Shown: positions 15,204 through 24,249, counted from the first letter of the stretch. The stretch: DNA of 32,953 nt from an uncultured Muribaculaceae bacterium (GCA_910579995.1 CAJTWH010000032.1:1-32953), one strand, 5' to 3'. Notes: a model not told the origin generated them from the sequence alone. Numbers and translations: made by a program.

Positions 15204-17831
15204 ATGCTGACAGCAAAGGAAATACGCCAATCATTCAAAGACTATTTTGAGTCGAAAGGCCATCATATCGTGCCTTCCGCACCTATGGTAATCAAAGACG
15301 ACCCCACGCTGATGTTTACCAACGCGGGCATGAACCAATTCAAGGACATCATCCTTGGCAACGCCACCCCCAAGAGCCGCCGCGTGGCCGACTCGCAGAA
15401 GTGCCTCCGTGTGAGCGGCAAGCACAACGACCTTGAGGAAGTAGGCCATGACACTTATCACCATACTATGTTCGAAATGCTCGGCAACTGGTCGTTCGGC
15501 GACTATTTCAAGCAGGGCGCCATCGACATGGCATGGGAATATCTTGTAGATGTTCTTCATCTCGATCCGGCACACCTCTATGCCACCGTATTCGAGGGCA
15601 GCGCAACCGAAGGTCTCGAACGCGACGATGAAGCCGAGGCGATATGGCGCAAACATCTTCCTGCCGACCATATCATCAACGGCAACAAGCACGACAACTT
15701 TTGGGAAATGGGCGATACAGGCCCCTGCGGCCCCTGCTCGGAGATCCATATCGACCTTCGTCCGGCCGAGGAGCGTGAGAAAATCTCGGGTCGCGAGCTT
15801 GTGAACAAAGACCATCCGCAGGTTATCGAAATCTGGAACCTCGTGTTCATGCAGTATAACCGCAAGGCCGACGGCAGCCTCGAATCGCTTCCCGCCAAGG
15901 TTATCGACACCGGTATGGGCTTTGAGCGCCTCTGCATGGCTCTTCAAGGCAAGACCTCTAATTATGATACGGATGTCTTCACACCGCTTATCAATAAGAT
16001 TTCATCGCTCTCGGGCAAGGAATACGGTAAAGACCACAATGTCGATGTGGCCATGCGCGTTATCGCCGACCATGTGCGCACAATCGCGTTCTCAATTGCC
16101 GACAACCAGTTGCCGAGCAATGCTAAGGCCGGCTATGTGATACGTCGTATCCTGCGCCGCGCAGTTCGCTATGCCTACACATTCCTCGATCAGAAGCAAG
16201 CCTTCATGTATCGCCTTATCGACACTCTTATCGAGAATATGGGCGAGGCTTATCCTGAACTTCCTGCCAACCGCGAGCTTATCCTCAAGGTTATCAAGGA
16301 AGAGGAAGACGCTTTCCTGCGCACGCTCGAAAATGGTATCCGCCTGCTCGACGACGCTGTAAAGGCTGCAAAGGCTGAAGGCAAAACCGAAATTTCAGGC
16401 AAGCAGGCATTCACGCTTTACGATACTTACGGATTCCCTCTCGACCTCACTGAGCTTATCCTCAAAGATTACGGCATGACTGTAGACCACGCCGGTTTCG
16501 ACGTAGAAATGCAGGCTCAGAAAGAGCGTGCCCGTGCTGCTGCAGCCGTTGAGGCTGCCGACTGGGTGATTGTCAACGAGGGTGAAGAGGAGTTTGTAGG
16601 CTACGACTCTACCGAGTGCGACGCCCGTGTGCTCCGCTACCGTCATGTGAAGCAGAAAAACCGCGAGTATTACCAGCTCATCCTCTCGCAGACTCCTTTC
16701 TACGCAGAAATGGGTGGTCAAGTAGGCGACCGCGGCAAGCTTGTCAACGCCGCCACAGGTGCCGTTACCGAGGTTGTCGATACAAAACGCGAGAATGGTG
16801 TGGCTGTCCATATCGTGAAAGAACTTCCTGCCGATATCGCCGATACATTCCATGCTGCCATCGACACCGAGGCCCGCATGGGCACTTCGCGCAACCATAC
16901 CGCAACACACCTGCTTCATCAGGCTCTCCGTGATGTCCTTGGCACACACGTAGAGCAGAAAGGCTCATTTGTGTCGCCCGATATCCTGCGCTTTGACTTC
17001 TCGCACTTCCAGAAGCTTACACCTGAAGAAATCCGGGCAGTAGAGACCCTTGCCAACCGCCGCGTGCGCGAGGCTATCGCTCTCGATGAGCACCGCCACA
17101 CTCCTATCGCCGAGGCTAAGGCTATGGGCGCGATGGCTCTCTTCGGCGAGAAATACGGTGATGATGTGCGTGTGATCCGCTATGGTGATTCTATAGAGCT
17201 TTGCGGTGGTACCCACGTGGCCAACACCGGCAATATAGGTATGATTAAAATCGTCAGCGAGTCGAGTATCGCCGCCGGTATCCGCCGTATCGAGGCTATC
17301 ACAGGTCCGCAGGTAGAGAAGATGATAAATGATACTGCCGACACGCTCCGCTCAATTGCAGCGATGTTCAACAATGCTCCCGACCTTATCGCCGCTCTGC
17401 GCAAGTCGATTGAGGAGAATCAGGAGCTTCGCCGTCAGGCCGAAGAACATCTTGCCGAGCGTATAGCGGCCCTCGCCGCCGAGCTCGTCGGCAAGGCTCA
17501 GCATACAGCGTCGGGTATAAACCTTGTCACCATGCAGGGCATTCGTCTGCCCGAAGTTGTGAAAGGAGTGGCTTTCAAGGTACGCGAGCTCTCGCCCAAG
17601 GCTACAGCATTCGTTGCCGCCACATGCGACGCCGCCGGCAAACCTCTGCTCACCATCATGCTCACCGATGATGTTGTAGCCACCGGAATCAAAGCCGGCG
17701 ACATCGTCCGCAATGCGGCCAAAGCCATCAAGGGCGGCGGCGGCGGCCAGCCCGGTTTCGCCCAGGCAGGCGGTAAAGACGCCGAAGGCCTCCAGAAAGC
17801 ATTCCAGCTTATGGTAGACGCCGTGAAATAA
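15204..17831 (+). CDS. alaS: Alanyl-tRNA synthetase
   Basis: Class II synthetase that charges tRNA-Ala; 875 residues, the normal bacterial length. The catalytic core begins with EIRQSFKDYFESKGH and includes GCGPCSEIHID and GMGFERL. The editing domain has HTATHLLH with H565 and H569, and CGGTHV with C667 and H671, the four zinc/editing ligands. The C-terminal DHHA1/C-Ala domain ends with a KGGGGGQPGFAQAGG loop. An in-frame ATG at 15045 would add 53 residues, but that frame crosses the promoter, so the ATG at 15204 is used. It converges on rarA with a shared terminator. Confidence 0.97.
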   Translation: MLTAKEIRQSFKDYFESKGHHIVPSAPMVIKDDPTLMFTNAGMNQFKDIILGNATPKSRRVADSQKCLRVSGKHNDLEEVGHDTYHHTMFEMLGNWSFGDYFKQGAIDMAWEYLVDVLHLDPAHLYATVFEGSATEGLERDDEAEAIWRKHLPADHIINGNKHDNFWEMGDTGPCGPCSEIHIDLRPAEEREKISGRELVNKDHPQVIEIWNLVFMQYNRKADGSLESLPAKVIDTGMGFERLCMALQGKTSNYDTDVFTPLINKISSLSGKEYGKDHNVDVAMRVIADHVRTIAFSIADNQLPSNAKAGYVIRRILRRAVRYAYTFLDQKQAFMYRLIDTLIENMGEAYPELPANRELILKVIKEEEDAFLRTLENGIRLLDDAVKAAKAEGKTEISGKQAFTLYDTYGFPLDLTELILKDYGMTVDHAGFDVEMQAQKERARAAAAVEAADWVIVNEGEEEFVGYDSTECDARVLRYRHVKQKNREYYQLILSQTPFYAEMGGQVGDRGKLVNAATGAVTEVVDTKRENGVAVHIVKELPADIADTFHAAIDTEARMGTSRNHTATHLLHQALRDVLGTHVEQKGSFVSPDILRFDFSHFQKLTPEEIRAVETLANRRVREAIALDEHRHTPIAEAKAMGAMALFGEKYGDDVRVIRYGDSIELCGGTHVANTGNIGMIKIVSESSIAAGIRRIEAITGPQVEKMINDTADTLRSIAAMFNNAPDLIAALRKSIEENQELRRQAEEHLAERIAALAAELVGKAQHTASGINLVTMQGIRLPEVVKGVAFKVRELSPKATAFVAATCDAAGKPLLTIMLTDDVVATGIKAGDIVRNAAKAIKGGGGGQPGFAQAGGKDAEGLQKAFQLMVDAVK

Positions 17832-17848
17832 TAGCTTATAAAGTATAC

Positions 17849-17890
17849 AATAAAGGCGGCCATACTCTATCGGGTATGGCCGCCTTTATT
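17849..17890. terminator. Bidirectional terminator between alaS and rarA
   Basis: Perfect 17-base arms (17849-17865 and 17874-17890) around an eight-base loop. T-rich sequence on one side and A-rich on the other allow termination both ways. The right arm contains the rarA stop codon (17889-17891 on the minus strand). Confidence 0.9.
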
Positions 17891-19166
17891 ATTTCTTTCC
17901 CCAGCGGGCTATGTGGCGCTGGAGCATTACGTCTTCAGCAGGATTTGAGCACGGGTGCCAGAATGTTTTGTCGGCGATTGCGTCGGGGCGGTATTGCTGC
18001 ACTACGAAGTTGCCGGGATAATCGTGGGCATACATGTAGTTCTTGCCATAGTCGAGTCTTTTCATCAGCGATGTGGGCGCATTGCGCAGGTGGAGCGGCA
18101 CCGGCAGGTTGCCCGAGCGCTCCACTTCTGCGAGAGCGGCGTCGATGGCAAGATATGCGGAATTGCTCTTCGGCGACTGGGCAAGATAAATGGCGCACTC
18201 CGAAAGCGGAATCCGACCCTCGGGCATGCCGATTTTCTGTATGATATTGAATGTGGTGTCGGCCACGAGCATGGCGTTGGGGTTGGCGAGTCCGATGTCT
18301 TCGCATGCCGAAATACAAAGCCTGCGGGCTATGAACTCGGGATCTTCACCACCGGCAATCATGCGTGCGAGCCAATATACGGCGGCGTCGGGATCGCTGC
18401 CACGTATGCTTTTGATAAATGCGGATATTATGTCGTAGTGCATTTCGCCACCTTTATCGTAGGCCTGCGGATTCTCCTGCAAGCGCTCGCTGATTACCTT
18501 GTCATTGATTACTATATTGCTGCCGAGGGGAGTGGATTGGTAGAGCAGGTCAAGGATATTGAGCAACTTTCTGGCGTCGCCTCCGCTGTAGCGGAAGAGA
18601 GCGGCAGTCTGTTCGACCTCTACTTTGCACTGTCCCAATCCTTGGTCAGAATTGATTGCCCGGTCGAGGAGCGTCTGCAGGTCTGCCTCGTCGAGAGGTT
18701 TGAGGGTATAGACCTGAGCTCGGGAGAGAAGTGGCCTTATCACCTCGAACGACGGATTCTCTGTCGTGGCTCCGATAAGAGTTACCGTGCCGTTTTCTAC
18801 GGCACCGAGGAGGCTGTCTTGCTGCGATTTGCTGAAACGGTGGATTTCATCGATAAACAATATCGGACGCCCCTTGGAGAACATGCCAGACGCTTCTATC
18901 CGGGCTTTCTCAAGCACCTCCCGCACTTCTTTTACACCCGAGGTGACAGCAGAGAGGGTGTAGAAAGAGCTGTCGGTAGTATTGGCGATTATCTTTGCAA
19001 GAGTAGTCTTGCCGACTCCGGGAGGCCCCCAAAGGATAAAAGAGGCGACATTGCCGGTCTCAATCATGCGTCGGATTATGCCGCCAGGCCCCACGAGGTG
19101 TTTCTGGCCTATATATTCGTCAAGATTACGAGGCCGCAGACGTTCGGCCAATGGTGCGTAGCTCAT
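17889..19166 (-). CDS. rarA: Replication-associated AAA+ ATPase RarA (MgsA)
   Basis: A 425-residue clamp-loader-like ATPase that acts at stalled replication forks and binds SSB. Walker A GPPGVGKT is at 47-54 and Walker B with sensor LFIDEIHRFSKSQQD at 103-117. GATTENPSFEV and a C-terminal tetramerisation region (RLDYGKNYMYAHDYPGNFV) are RarA hallmarks, distinguishing it from RuvB. It starts 36 bases after the terminator of the upstream TPR gene with no visible TAnnTTTG box, so it may depend on readthrough or a weak promoter. Confidence 0.95.
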   Translation of the reverse strand: MSYAPLAERLRPRNLDEYIGQKHLVGPGGIIRRMIETGNVASFILWGPPGVGKTTLAKIIANTTDSSFYTLSAVTSGVKEVREVLEKARIEASGMFSKGRPILFIDEIHRFSKSQQDSLLGAVENGTVTLIGATTENPSFEVIRPLLSRAQVYTLKPLDEADLQTLLDRAINSDQGLGQCKVEVEQTAALFRYSGGDARKLLNILDLLYQSTPLGSNIVINDKVISERLQENPQAYDKGGEMHYDIISAFIKSIRGSDPDAAVYWLARMIAGGEDPEFIARRLCISACEDIGLANPNAMLVADTTFNIIQKIGMPEGRIPLSECAIYLAQSPKSNSAYLAIDAALAEVERSGNLPVPLHLRNAPTSLMKRLDYGKNYMYAHDYPGNFVVQQYRPDAIADKTFWHPCSNPAEDVMLQRHIARWGKK

Positions 19167-19202
19167 ATTTTCTTGTTGGTAATAAGCGATATGGAAGAGT
19201 TT

Positions 19203-19234
19203 AAAAAATCCTGTAGGCCACGGCCTACAGGATT
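19203..19234 (-). terminator. Terminator after the secreted TPR gene
   Basis: Twelve-base arms (19207-19218 and 19223-19234) around a CACG loop. The A6 run at 19203-19208 becomes the T run on the minus strand, so it ends transcription coming from 22229-19282. Confidence 0.85.
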
Positions 19235-19281
19235 CTATGCTGCGGTTTATTGATATAAACCTGAGTTGTTCGTGTCAAGAA

Positions 19282-20916
19282 TTACTGTGCGCCGCCGCTC
19301 ATGAGCTCTTTAATTTCGGTAGCTTTGTCGTTGAGCTGCTTTGCAAGTTCCTTGTCGCCGGTCTGGCTTGCGTAGGCTGCTTTGAAAGCGTATGCCTGCC
19401 AGTACATGCGGAGCTGGTTGTCGGGATTGGCGGGGTTCATGTTCTCGGGGTTGGCGTCGAGAAGTTCGATAACCTTGTCGTAGGCCTCAATGGCTGCGGC
19501 ATTAGGTTTCTTCATGTTGCCGGCGATGTTGAGGTTGGCAAGACGCTGGTAGAATGCGGGAATTTTGTCGGCCGCACGTTCGAGCACTTGGTTGACATAG
19601 CCGATACCCTGCTCTGCGAGTTCTTTAGCCTCGATCGAGTCGGTAGATGTAGCGGCTGCATTGAGGTAACGTCCCGACATGCCGTAGAGGTCGTTGAGCG
19701 AAGGATTCTCCTGAAGTTTGAGGTATGCACCGTAAGCGTCAGCAGCCTTGGCATATTGTTTGTTCTTATCGTAGATAGAGCTGAGGTTTTTGAGAAGGTC
19801 GCCGTTCTCGGGGTCGCGCTGTGCTGCGATTTCGTATTGGATTACAGCGAGAGAGTCCTGACCGTTGCCGCTGAGAGCGTCGGCGTAGGTTACGTAGTCG
19901 TTGGTGGTGAAGTTATCGCCGGCGTTGTCTTTGAAGAAAGCTTCTGCGCTTGCTACGGCTTCGGGGAATTTCTCCATCTTGGTGAGGTCAAGGAAGCGGA
20001 CACGCTCCATGAGGAACTTGTCGTTCTTTTTGGGGTTGGTAGAGAGCACCTCATCAGCCACAGCGAGTGATTCGGGATATTTCTCACCCCAGTAGAGAAG
20101 CACGGCATAGCGGGCTTTGTCTTCGGGGAAGTGGTTGGGGTTCTGGATGTACTTGCCGTAGAGGTCGGAAGCCTTGCGCCAGTAGTCGCCCTTGAAGTAT
20201 TTCTCGGCGAGTTCACGCTGAGCCATTGCAGAGTTGGGCTGACGCTCGAGGAGCTCTTCGAGTTTCTGGATGGCGAACTGCTTGTTTACGTTGAAGTATG
20301 CGTTGGCATATTTCACGTAGCCTTCAGGGTTGTTGGGGTCGTTTGTGATGGCGTTCTCGTATTTGGTGGCTGCTGCGCCGAAGTCAGACTTGTCGGCAAG
20401 CATATCGCCCTCGAGAACGTAGATCGAAGGATCGGCATTCTTAGAGTCCTTGCGGGCTTTGTCGATGTATTTCTGGATATCTTTAGCGTAGGTCACCGGG
20501 TCGGCGTTGTAATAAGCGCGGGCGATGGCGATAGAAGCCTCGGCGTTTTTCTTTGTGTACTTCTCTGCCATCTTGAATTGATCCTTGGCAGCGTCGAGCT
20601 GACCGTTGAGAAGGTCGAGGGCACCAATGCCGATGTAGTTGTATGCGTTCTCGGGATCGATCTGCATACCCTGCTCGAAGTAGGATTTCGCAGCGGCCTT
20701 GTCGCCTTGAGCGAGAGCAACCTGACCGAGATAGTAGTTGGCCAAAGCCTTGTCGGTTTCCGACTGGTTGAGAGTACGCTCGAGGATTTCCTTGGCGTTG
20801 TTGAACTGGCCGGCCTTGTAGTATTCAATACCGTCCTTGTAGCCTTGCGACTGGGCGGAGGCCATCAGACCTCCGGCCAGCAACAAAGAAAAGAATAGCT
20901 TAATTTTCATTTTCAA
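19282..20916 (-). CDS. Exported TPR repeat protein
   Basis: A 544-residue protein with a clear signal peptide (MKMKIKLFFSLLLAGGLMASA, cleavage probably near residue 21). Many tetratricopeptide repeats follow, for example KALANYYLGQVALAQGDKAA and KYANAYFNVNKQFAIQKLEE. It should act in the periplasm as a protein-binding scaffold. Lysine-rich, strongly optimised codons suggest high expression. It lies 43 bases after a PstS-like lipoprotein gene and is followed by a strong terminator, so it is the last gene of that operon. Its role in the operon is unknown. Confidence 0.85.
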   Translation of the reverse strand: MKMKIKLFFSLLLAGGLMASAQSQGYKDGIEYYKAGQFNNAKEILERTLNQSETDKALANYYLGQVALAQGDKAAAKSYFEQGMQIDPENAYNYIGIGALDLLNGQLDAAKDQFKMAEKYTKKNAEASIAIARAYYNADPVTYAKDIQKYIDKARKDSKNADPSIYVLEGDMLADKSDFGAAATKYENAITNDPNNPEGYVKYANAYFNVNKQFAIQKLEELLERQPNSAMAQRELAEKYFKGDYWRKASDLYGKYIQNPNHFPEDKARYAVLLYWGEKYPESLAVADEVLSTNPKKNDKFLMERVRFLDLTKMEKFPEAVASAEAFFKDNAGDNFTTNDYVTYADALSGNGQDSLAVIQYEIAAQRDPENGDLLKNLSSIYDKNKQYAKAADAYGAYLKLQENPSLNDLYGMSGRYLNAAATSTDSIEAKELAEQGIGYVNQVLERAADKIPAFYQRLANLNIAGNMKKPNAAAIEAYDKVIELLDANPENMNPANPDNQLRMYWQAYAFKAAYASQTGDKELAKQLNDKATEIKELMSGGAQ

Positions 20917-20959
20917 TTGACTTGTTTATAGTATTTTACTTTTTCCATTAAATTGAATC

Positions 20960-21976
20960 TCACGATTCGGGCACTTCGACAATCACTTTATGAACTGTCG
21001 CAGGTAATATGCCTGTCTTCATGATGATTTTCTGGCCGATGGGGCCGGTAACAAATGAGTAGAAGCCTCCGCCGACATTGCTTGGCGAAGCGGTTGTTAT
21101 CATATATATCTGGCGGAAAAGAGGATAGCTTCCGTCGAAGATGTATTTCTGATAAGGTTTGTAGGCCTGTGCCTGTCCGGGACGGTAGACTTTCAATACT
21201 TTCACGCGTTGGGTGAGGGTGGCACCCTGCACCGGGTCGTCGTTGAGTACGCTTTCCGCGAGTTCTTCCTTGCTTACGTCGGCGCTGTCCATGTCGGATG
21301 TAATCCAGCTCACGCCGAGAACGCCGATTGCGTCAGGGTCTTTCTCTACAACCTCGAATACCTCGGGTATAGAGCCGGCAGCAAATACTGTCGGGCCGAG
21401 CGGACGGCCTTGAAGCAGCGAGTCGCTGAGATATGTGGCCATTGAAGAGCCCGATTTGTCAAGCACGACTTTGATTTTGCCGCGTTCGGAGGGCTGAAGG
21501 TCGTTCCACTGCGAGGTTTCGCCCGAGAGTATGTCGGCAAGCTCGCCCACGGTGAGTTTCTCTACATTGTTCTTGGGGTTGACAATGAAAGCGACTGCGT
21601 CAACAGCAATTTTCTTGGAACGGACATTGACATTGGCATTGCGCTCGTTCTTATACTTAGCCTTAAGGGCGCGTCGCTCCTGATCGGTGAGGTCGCGCGA
21701 GGTGACGATACTGCGGGTGTTGAGGCTGAAGAGAGAATCGAAAGCCTCTGCCTGGGTGGCGTAGCGAACAAGGATATGTGCGTCGGGATACTGATATTCA
21801 AACACGTCGACCTCTTGACGGAAAATATTCTCAAACGTGTTGTCGCACACCATGGTGGTTGTGCCCGAAGTCGAAGAGTGCGGGTCTTTCTCGTATTTGA
21901 GACATGAAGTCATGGCAGCCGCCATAATGACGGCGCCACCGGCTACGAGAGATTTTAAGAGGACAGATGTATTCAT
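20960..21976 (-). CDS. PstS-like substrate-binding lipoprotein
   Basis: A 338-residue protein with a lipoprotein signal (MNTSVLLKSLVAGGAVIMAA, lipobox MTSC with C25) and a type 2 periplasmic-binding fold like phosphate-binding PstS. IVTSRDLTDQER, VDAVAFIVNP...KLTVGELADILSG, KSGSSMATYL and IGVLGVSWI are family segments. No PstC, PstA or PstB genes are near, so transport by an ABC system is not supported here. Bacteroidota often carry such proteins beside TonB or TPR genes. The ATG at 21976 is preferred to an upstream in-frame start (22030) that overlaps the preceding gene and would spoil the signal peptide. Confidence 0.85.
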   Translation of the reverse strand: MNTSVLLKSLVAGGAVIMAAAMTSCLKYEKDPHSSTSGTTTMVCDNTFENIFRQEVDVFEYQYPDAHILVRYATQAEAFDSLFSLNTRSIVTSRDLTDQERRALKAKYKNERNANVNVRSKKIAVDAVAFIVNPKNNVEKLTVGELADILSGETSQWNDLQPSERGKIKVVLDKSGSSMATYLSDSLLQGRPLGPTVFAAGSIPEVFEVVEKDPDAIGVLGVSWITSDMDSADVSKEELAESVLNDDPVQGATLTQRVKVLKVYRPGQAQAYKPYQKYIFDGSYPLFRQIYMITTASPSNVGGGFYSFVTGPIGQKIIMKTGILPATVHKVIVEVPES

Positions 21977-21986
21977 AATCAGAAAT

Positions 21987-22229
21987 TTAGTCGATACCTT
22001 TAACTTGTCGGTAAGCACGCCAAATGCCATAGACTACCAGCACGCAGCCCACAACATAGCGAGTCCAAGCCCAATCTCCGTCCCAGTTGAAGAAGTTGAT
22101 GAGCAGAAGGACACCCATGCCTACATAGATGATGATCATGATAATGCCGAAGATGGCCCGCATGATCTTGTTTGCGTTGTTACCGCCGTTGTCGTGGCGA
22201 TTATCGTTTGAATACTGTTCGGTGCTCAT
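21987..22229 (-). CDS. Small two-helix membrane protein
   Basis: An 80-residue protein with a polar, Asn-rich N-terminus (about 1-22) followed by two hydrophobic helices (roughly 23-46 and 56-72) separated by NWDGDWAWTRY. No known family was recognised. It begins the minus-strand operon; the PstS-like gene follows after ten bases. The close spacing suggests that the three products work together at the envelope. Confidence 0.75.
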   Translation of the reverse strand: MSTEQYSNDNRHDNGGNNANKIMRAIFGIIMIIIYVGMGVLLLINFFNWDGDWAWTRYVVGCVLVVYGIWRAYRQVKGID

Positions 22230-22246
22230 AATGTTTGCCTTAAGAT

Positions 22247-22328
22247 GTTAAATGTTAATATTATATACGGTATAGCCGTGAAGCTGTTGCGTCTGTGATA
22301 TACCTTATTTAAAATTTTAACATTTAAC
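22247..22328 (-). promoter_or_regulatory. Inverted repeat in a long operon leader
   Basis: Perfect 12-base arms (22247-22258 and 22317-22328) enclose 58 bases that include a smaller ACGG/CCGT hairpin (22267-22279). It is placed between the -7 box and the ATG at 22229, so the transcript could fold here. No known riboswitch was recognised. The rest of 22230-22459 holds no gene. Confidence 0.4.
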
Positions 22329-22386
22329 CGGCGCTATTGTTCGCGGAAATACACAATATTATTCTGTGAATTTAGGCGTAAAGTTA

Positions 22387-22394
22387 CAAAATTA
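22387..22394 (-). promoter_or_regulatory. -7 box for the small-membrane-protein/PstS-like/TPR operon
   Basis: Minus-strand TAATTTTG (22394-22387) matches exactly; the -33 element is not clear. It implies a leader of about 150 bases containing the long inverted repeat at 22247-22328. Confidence 0.55.
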
Positions 22395-22459
22395 TATTCA
22401 AACTGCCATCAAGTTGACGGCAAATATTAAATAAAGTGTGTTAAAATTTACTCAAGGCC

Positions 22460-23425
22460 TTATCTCAGTAACGGATTTCTTCCGTCTTGACCTATGCGCA
22501 GGCCACGGAGGAAATCTGAGGCGTTCATGGGGCGTTTGCCTGCCGGCTGCACTTGGATAAGCTCGATAATGCCGTCTCCTGTGCCGGCAAAAGCTTTTTT
22601 GCCGATGATGGCGAGCTGTCCGGGAGCGAGGTCGGCGCTGACGTCGGTCAGACGTGTCTGCATAATCTTAACACTGCTGTCGGGCGTGGCGCTTTCCGGA
22701 TGAAGCCATAGCTCTGACCATGCGGCAGGATAGGGCGAGAGGCCGCGCACATGATTGTGTATCGTGGCGCTCGGGCTCTGCCAGTTTATGCGGCAGTCTT
22801 CCTTGAAAATTTTGGGAGCTGCTGTCGGTGTGGCGTGAGAGATTTTGTCTTGCGGTATCGGCTGCAGGTCGCCGGCTTCGAGATGGCGCACGGTGTCTAC
22901 CGTGAGAGCGGCGCCGAGTTCCATCAGTCGGTCGTGTACGCTGCCCACATTCTCGTCGGGCCCGATTTCTATGCTTTCCTGTTGGAGTATGTCGCCGGTG
23001 TCAATCTCATGTTTGAGCATGAATGTGGTGACGCCGGTGCGGCTGTCGCCGTTCATCACGGCGCGGTTGATGGGCGCGGCTCCGCGGTAGAGCGGCAGGA
23101 GTGAGGCGTGAAGGTTGAATGTGCCCAACGGTGGCATGCTCCATACAATCTCCGGCATCATTCTGAAAGCAATGACTATGAACAGGTCAGCACCGATAGC
23201 CTTGAGGGCGTCGACAAATTCAGGGTCTTTGAGTTTTTCGGGCTGCAATACGGGCAGATTGTGCTCTACGGCATATTTCTTTACTGCTGATTGGCTGAGG
23301 TGCTTGCCTCGGCCTGCAGGTTTGTCGGGCATGGTGACTACTGCTGCCACGTCGAAGCCCTCGCGGATAAGGGCGTCGAGGCTGGTGACTGCAAATTCGG
23401 GTGTGCCGAAAAATACTATCTTCAT
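22460..23425 (-). CDS. fmt: Methionyl-tRNA formyltransferase
   Basis: Formylates the methionine on initiator tRNA using 10-formyl-tetrahydrofolate. The 321-residue protein has the N-terminal GART-like domain with MKIVFFGTPEFAV, the catalytic N104 and H106 (FNLHASLLP) and D142 (HEIDTGD). RGAAPIN follows, then a C-terminal OB-like tRNA-binding domain from about 205. It is cotranscribed with an RluA-type gene whose stop overlaps its ATG by four bases (23422-23425). Confidence 0.96.
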   Translation of the reverse strand: MKIVFFGTPEFAVTSLDALIREGFDVAAVVTMPDKPAGRGKHLSQSAVKKYAVEHNLPVLQPEKLKDPEFVDALKAIGADLFIVIAFRMMPEIVWSMPPLGTFNLHASLLPLYRGAAPINRAVMNGDSRTGVTTFMLKHEIDTGDILQQESIEIGPDENVGSVHDRLMELGAALTVDTVRHLEAGDLQPIPQDKISHATPTAAPKIFKEDCRINWQSPSATIHNHVRGLSPYPAAWSELWLHPESATPDSSVKIMQTRLTDVSADLAPGQLAIIGKKAFAGTGDGIIELIQVQPAGKRPMNASDFLRGLRIGQDGRNPLLR

Positions 23426-24111
23426 TCAGTTGCGGTGTTTGCGTTTTGTTCTAATGCTTTCCAAAGGGTGTCGTCGGGCACGGGGGCTGTGACATCAATT
23501 TCCTTGCCCGAGACCGGATGGACGAACTTTATGTTGCGTGCGTGGAGAGAGATACTGCCGTCGGGATTGCTTCGCTTGTCGCCGTATTTGAGGTCGCCTT
23601 TTACCGGACATCCGACGCTCGAAAGCTGGACGCGGATCTGATGTTTGCGTCCGGTCATCAGCCTTACCTGCAGCAGATAATAGCGGTCAGACGAGGCGAT
23701 AAGCTTGTATGCGAGCCGGGCTTCCTTGGCGTCTTTGGAAGGAGTCGGGGAGGCGTAGGATTTATTGTTCCGCTCGACGCTTTTTATCCAATGGCGCAAT
23801 TCGGCCTGCGGCTCGGCGGGACGGTTGCGGGTTATGGCCCAGTATGTCTTGTGCACATCGCCTGAGGCGAACATTGCGTTGAGCCTCGACAGGGCTTTCG
23901 ATGTCTTGGCGAAAACCACGACGCCCGATACGGGCCGGTCGAGGCGGTGGACAACACCCATGAAAACATTGCCGGGTTTGCTGTCGCGCTCCTTGATGAA
24001 ATCTTTTAGGATTTCCACCAACGGTTTGTCACCGGTCTTGTCGCCTTGCACGATTTCGCCGGAAGCCTTGTTGACTATTATGATATGATTATCTTCGTAG
24101 AGTATCTCCAT
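23422..24111 (-). CDS. RluA-family pseudouridine synthase
   Basis: A 229-residue enzyme that isomerises uridine to pseudouridine in rRNA or tRNA. The catalytic motif VVHRLDRPVSG has D58 as the nucleophilic aspartate. LMTGRKHQIRVQLSSVGCPVKGDLKYG is the second family signature. No S4 domain precedes the core, so the target could be as in RluA or TruC; it cannot be specified. The -7 box ends only five bases before the ATG, so the message may be leaderless. It is followed by fmt. Confidence 0.9.
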   Translation of the reverse strand: MEILYEDNHIIIVNKASGEIVQGDKTGDKPLVEILKDFIKERDSKPGNVFMGVVHRLDRPVSGVVVFAKTSKALSRLNAMFASGDVHKTYWAITRNRPAEPQAELRHWIKSVERNNKSYASPTPSKDAKEARLAYKLIASSDRYYLLQVRLMTGRKHQIRVQLSSVGCPVKGDLKYGDKRSNPDGSISLHARNIKFVHPVSGKEIDVTAPVPDDTLWKALEQNANTATE

Positions 24112-24115
24112 AATG

Positions 24116-24147
24116 CAAAATTAGTAAATTATGTTATAATATACAAC
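24116..24147 (-). promoter_or_regulatory. Promoter of the RluA-type/fmt operon
   Basis: Minus-strand exact TAATTTTG (24123-24116) with GTTG (24147-24144), one base off TTTG, 20 bases upstream. The predicted start is at or next to the A of the ATG at 24111. Confidence 0.65.
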
Positions 24148-24216
24148 AATGTGACAAGACCAAGCGCCATGCTTTGACCACTCTTCTATATAGTAAAATA
24201 AAATTTACATGGTATT

Positions 24217-24249
24217 TTTGGTAAAAAAGAGAAAAAATCATTAACTTTG
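24217..24249 (+). promoter_or_regulatory. Promoter of the sppA operon
   Basis: Exact TTTG (24217-24220), a 21-base spacer and exact TAACTTTG (24242-24249). Leader of about 80 bases to the ATG at 24334. Confidence 0.8.

Noticed and set aside
17955..19253. Long open frame antisense to rarA
   Set aside because: rarA has intact Walker motifs. The antisense frame crosses the TPR terminator and has no family likeness.
19237..20898. Two long Val/Leu-rich open frames antisense to the secreted TPR gene
   Set aside because: They resemble membrane proteins only because Lys/Ala/Asp codons read backwards give Leu/Val-like codons. The TPR gene has a signal peptide and repeats.
22230..22459. Known riboswitch before the PstS-like operon
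   Set aside because: The leader has an inverted repeat, but I could match it to no known riboswitch core.
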